Source: Planococcus citri
Taxonomy: Eukaryota > Arthropoda > Insecta > Hemiptera > Pseudococcidae
NCBI RefSeq assembly: GCF_950023065.1
Contig: NC_088677.1
Location: 39,634,555 to 39,698,554 of the forward strand
Length of the DNA: 64,000 nucleotides
Direction: 5' to 3'
Shown here: positions 62,868-64,000 of the stretch, piece after piece
Numbering within the stretch: the stretch's first letter is position 1
Layout of the letters: the number at the start of each line of letters is the position of its first letter
Made by a program: the position numbers and the translations under genes
The notes under the pieces: generated by a model
Database searches by the model: none
Told to the model about the DNA's origin: nothing
Seen by the model: only the letters and a program-made list of their open reading frames with translations

Positions 62868-63576
62868 CGTCTGAGATGGTTGAAATTTCGAAAGAATGAA
62901 TTGTGTCAATTGTGTATTTCGTGGGCTAGGCTAAGACATCGTATCATGTGAAAAAATTTTGAACAGGTACCTTAAATTCTGATTAATAACACAACACTAT
63001 ACGATCTATTCCTCCAGTAGATACTATTTAAAAATTATTATTAAAAAGCATGGTTGAATCAGAAAAATGCAGGTGAGACGACTACTAGGAGTATACTACG
63101 AGACTATAGATTATTTGAAAATTTATGCAAGTTGAACGAATTATTTCGAGTACCTCCGAACTAGTCCGAAAATTTTGCTCCTTATCATGCCGATAGATTT
63201 TTGTGTTTTTTTCTACCTTACGTCTGGTCTGCGTCTTCTCTCTGATCGAGTCGGAGCATCTTTCATTCAATGTCATGTGTTTCAACTTTTATTAACTTTT
63301 ATCTACGGAAAGTCGGAAAGTGATTTTCTAATCAATTACTGCAAATATCTCGAACTATTTAGTCAGTAGAGGAAAATACTATAAATTAGTTATAACGAAA
63401 TGTGACACATTTTTTCTTTGTGTGATCGTGCGTGCACTTTCCGAGGTGTTACAAAACCCGAATTATCCCCTATTCGTCGTTTCAAAAGTTTTGATTTCCT
63501 ATTTTCGTCGAAGTTCACGCAAACTATCTAATTTTCTTAGATTTAGAGTGTCCTGGATAATCTTGTACAATAATTA
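62868..63576. other. Intergenic sequence before the last gene
   Basis: No coding ORF recognised; its right part probably holds the promoter of the next gene. Confidence 0.45.
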
Positions 63577-63748
63577 TGGTTGTCTCTGATGAAAGAATGA
63601 TTACTGAAGACTCTCAACGTGCTCTTCCAACATAGCACCTGAATTTCTGTATGTATTTGAAATTTGAATTTATCGATTCTCAAACTTCTGCTTAACTCTA
63701 AACAAAACTATTCTTTTTCAGCGAATTGTGCATCAGATGTATTGATGA

Positions 63749-64000
63749 ATGATCAAGATTATGTATTGCACAGTAAAAACAACGAACTATCGTAGTTTGA
63801 AGTATCTGCTGCATCGCCTACCTCCATGCAACAATGTAAGATCTCATTGCTTATCTGGTGCTTATGAGGTTATAGACGTATTTACTATCTTACTGAATAA
63901 ACTTTGTTTTAGCTCGCGACCAAAGCGTCCAAAGCTGTTATACCGGAATCCCTGAAATCGCATCATAATGAAAAGGAAAAGTATGAAAAATCTTCAGTAC
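63749..64000 (+). CDS. Start of an unrecognised gene, possible mitochondrial leader (3' truncated)
   Basis: Exon 63749-63835 (ATG start, 29 codons, phase 0) joins 63913-64000 and beyond across a 77-base intron (GTAAGA...TTTTAG). The junction gives ...RLPPCNN then LATKASKAVIPESLKSHHNE, open to the window end. The first 23 residues (MIKIMYCTVKTTNYRSLKYL...) have Lys and Arg but no Asp or Glu and could form an amphipathic helix, as in a mitochondrial presequence; that is inference. The ATG exon begins at an acceptor (63720-63721), with a possible non-coding exon ending at 63648 (GTATGT donor). An ATG at 63745 in another frame overlaps. No family recognised; another start in an unseen exon is possible. 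Confidence 0.45.

Overview
The window reads as nuclear DNA of an insect. It is AT-rich, genes have short GT-AG introns (about 70-90 bases) beside very long ones, and the proteins are animal proteins. The motif GTAGGTACCTAC and its parts is scattered everywhere, a habit I associate with sap-feeding hemipterans (mealybugs, aphids); that placement is inference. No bacterial genes, tRNA, rRNA or CRISPR array were seen.

Layout, left to right. (1) 1-980, + strand: 3' two exons of CIAO1, a WD40 protein of cytosolic iron-sulfur cluster assembly, cut by the window edge. (2) 981-28574: no convincing coding sequence; it holds intergenic DNA, a possible non-coding first exon near 3.3-3.85 kb and probably one 24.7 kb intron, with a hAT-like MITE at 12215-12701. 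(3) 28601-37465, + strand: a nine-exon gene for a 1,582-residue, Ser/Lys-rich, probably disordered protein that I cannot name. (4) 37856-39390, - strand: NIF3L1 with exons, splice sites and family motifs still recognisable, but with two in-frame stops and one frameshift, so a decayed gene. (5) 39836-55685: a 15.8 kb transposon-like block with inverted ends next to TTAA, carrying a THAP-domain/P-element-type transposase (44894-51765). Its left inverted repeat holds three foldback elements nested inside one another, and the transposase reading frame is cut by another small element (48661-49352). (6) 55.7-60.1 kb: a field of small inverted-repeat elements, three with perfect 8-base target duplications. 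(7) 60437-61703, + strand: INO80E, a subunit of the INO80 chromatin remodeller, complete in five exons. (8) 63749-64000, + strand: start of an unrecognised gene with a possible mitochondrial leader, cut by the window edge.

The host genes are unrelated housekeeping genes and do not form a functional cluster. The coherent story is in the mobile DNA: target duplications and interrupted repeats allow a relative insertion order to be read. The large element came first, then foldback C in its left end, then foldback A at the tip of C, then foldback B in the right arm of A. A separate element later broke the transposase. The best candidates for something undescribed are this four-level nest, the pairing of TTAA-flanked ends with a P-type transposase, and a set of 8-base-duplication MITEs that each carry their own iterated motif.
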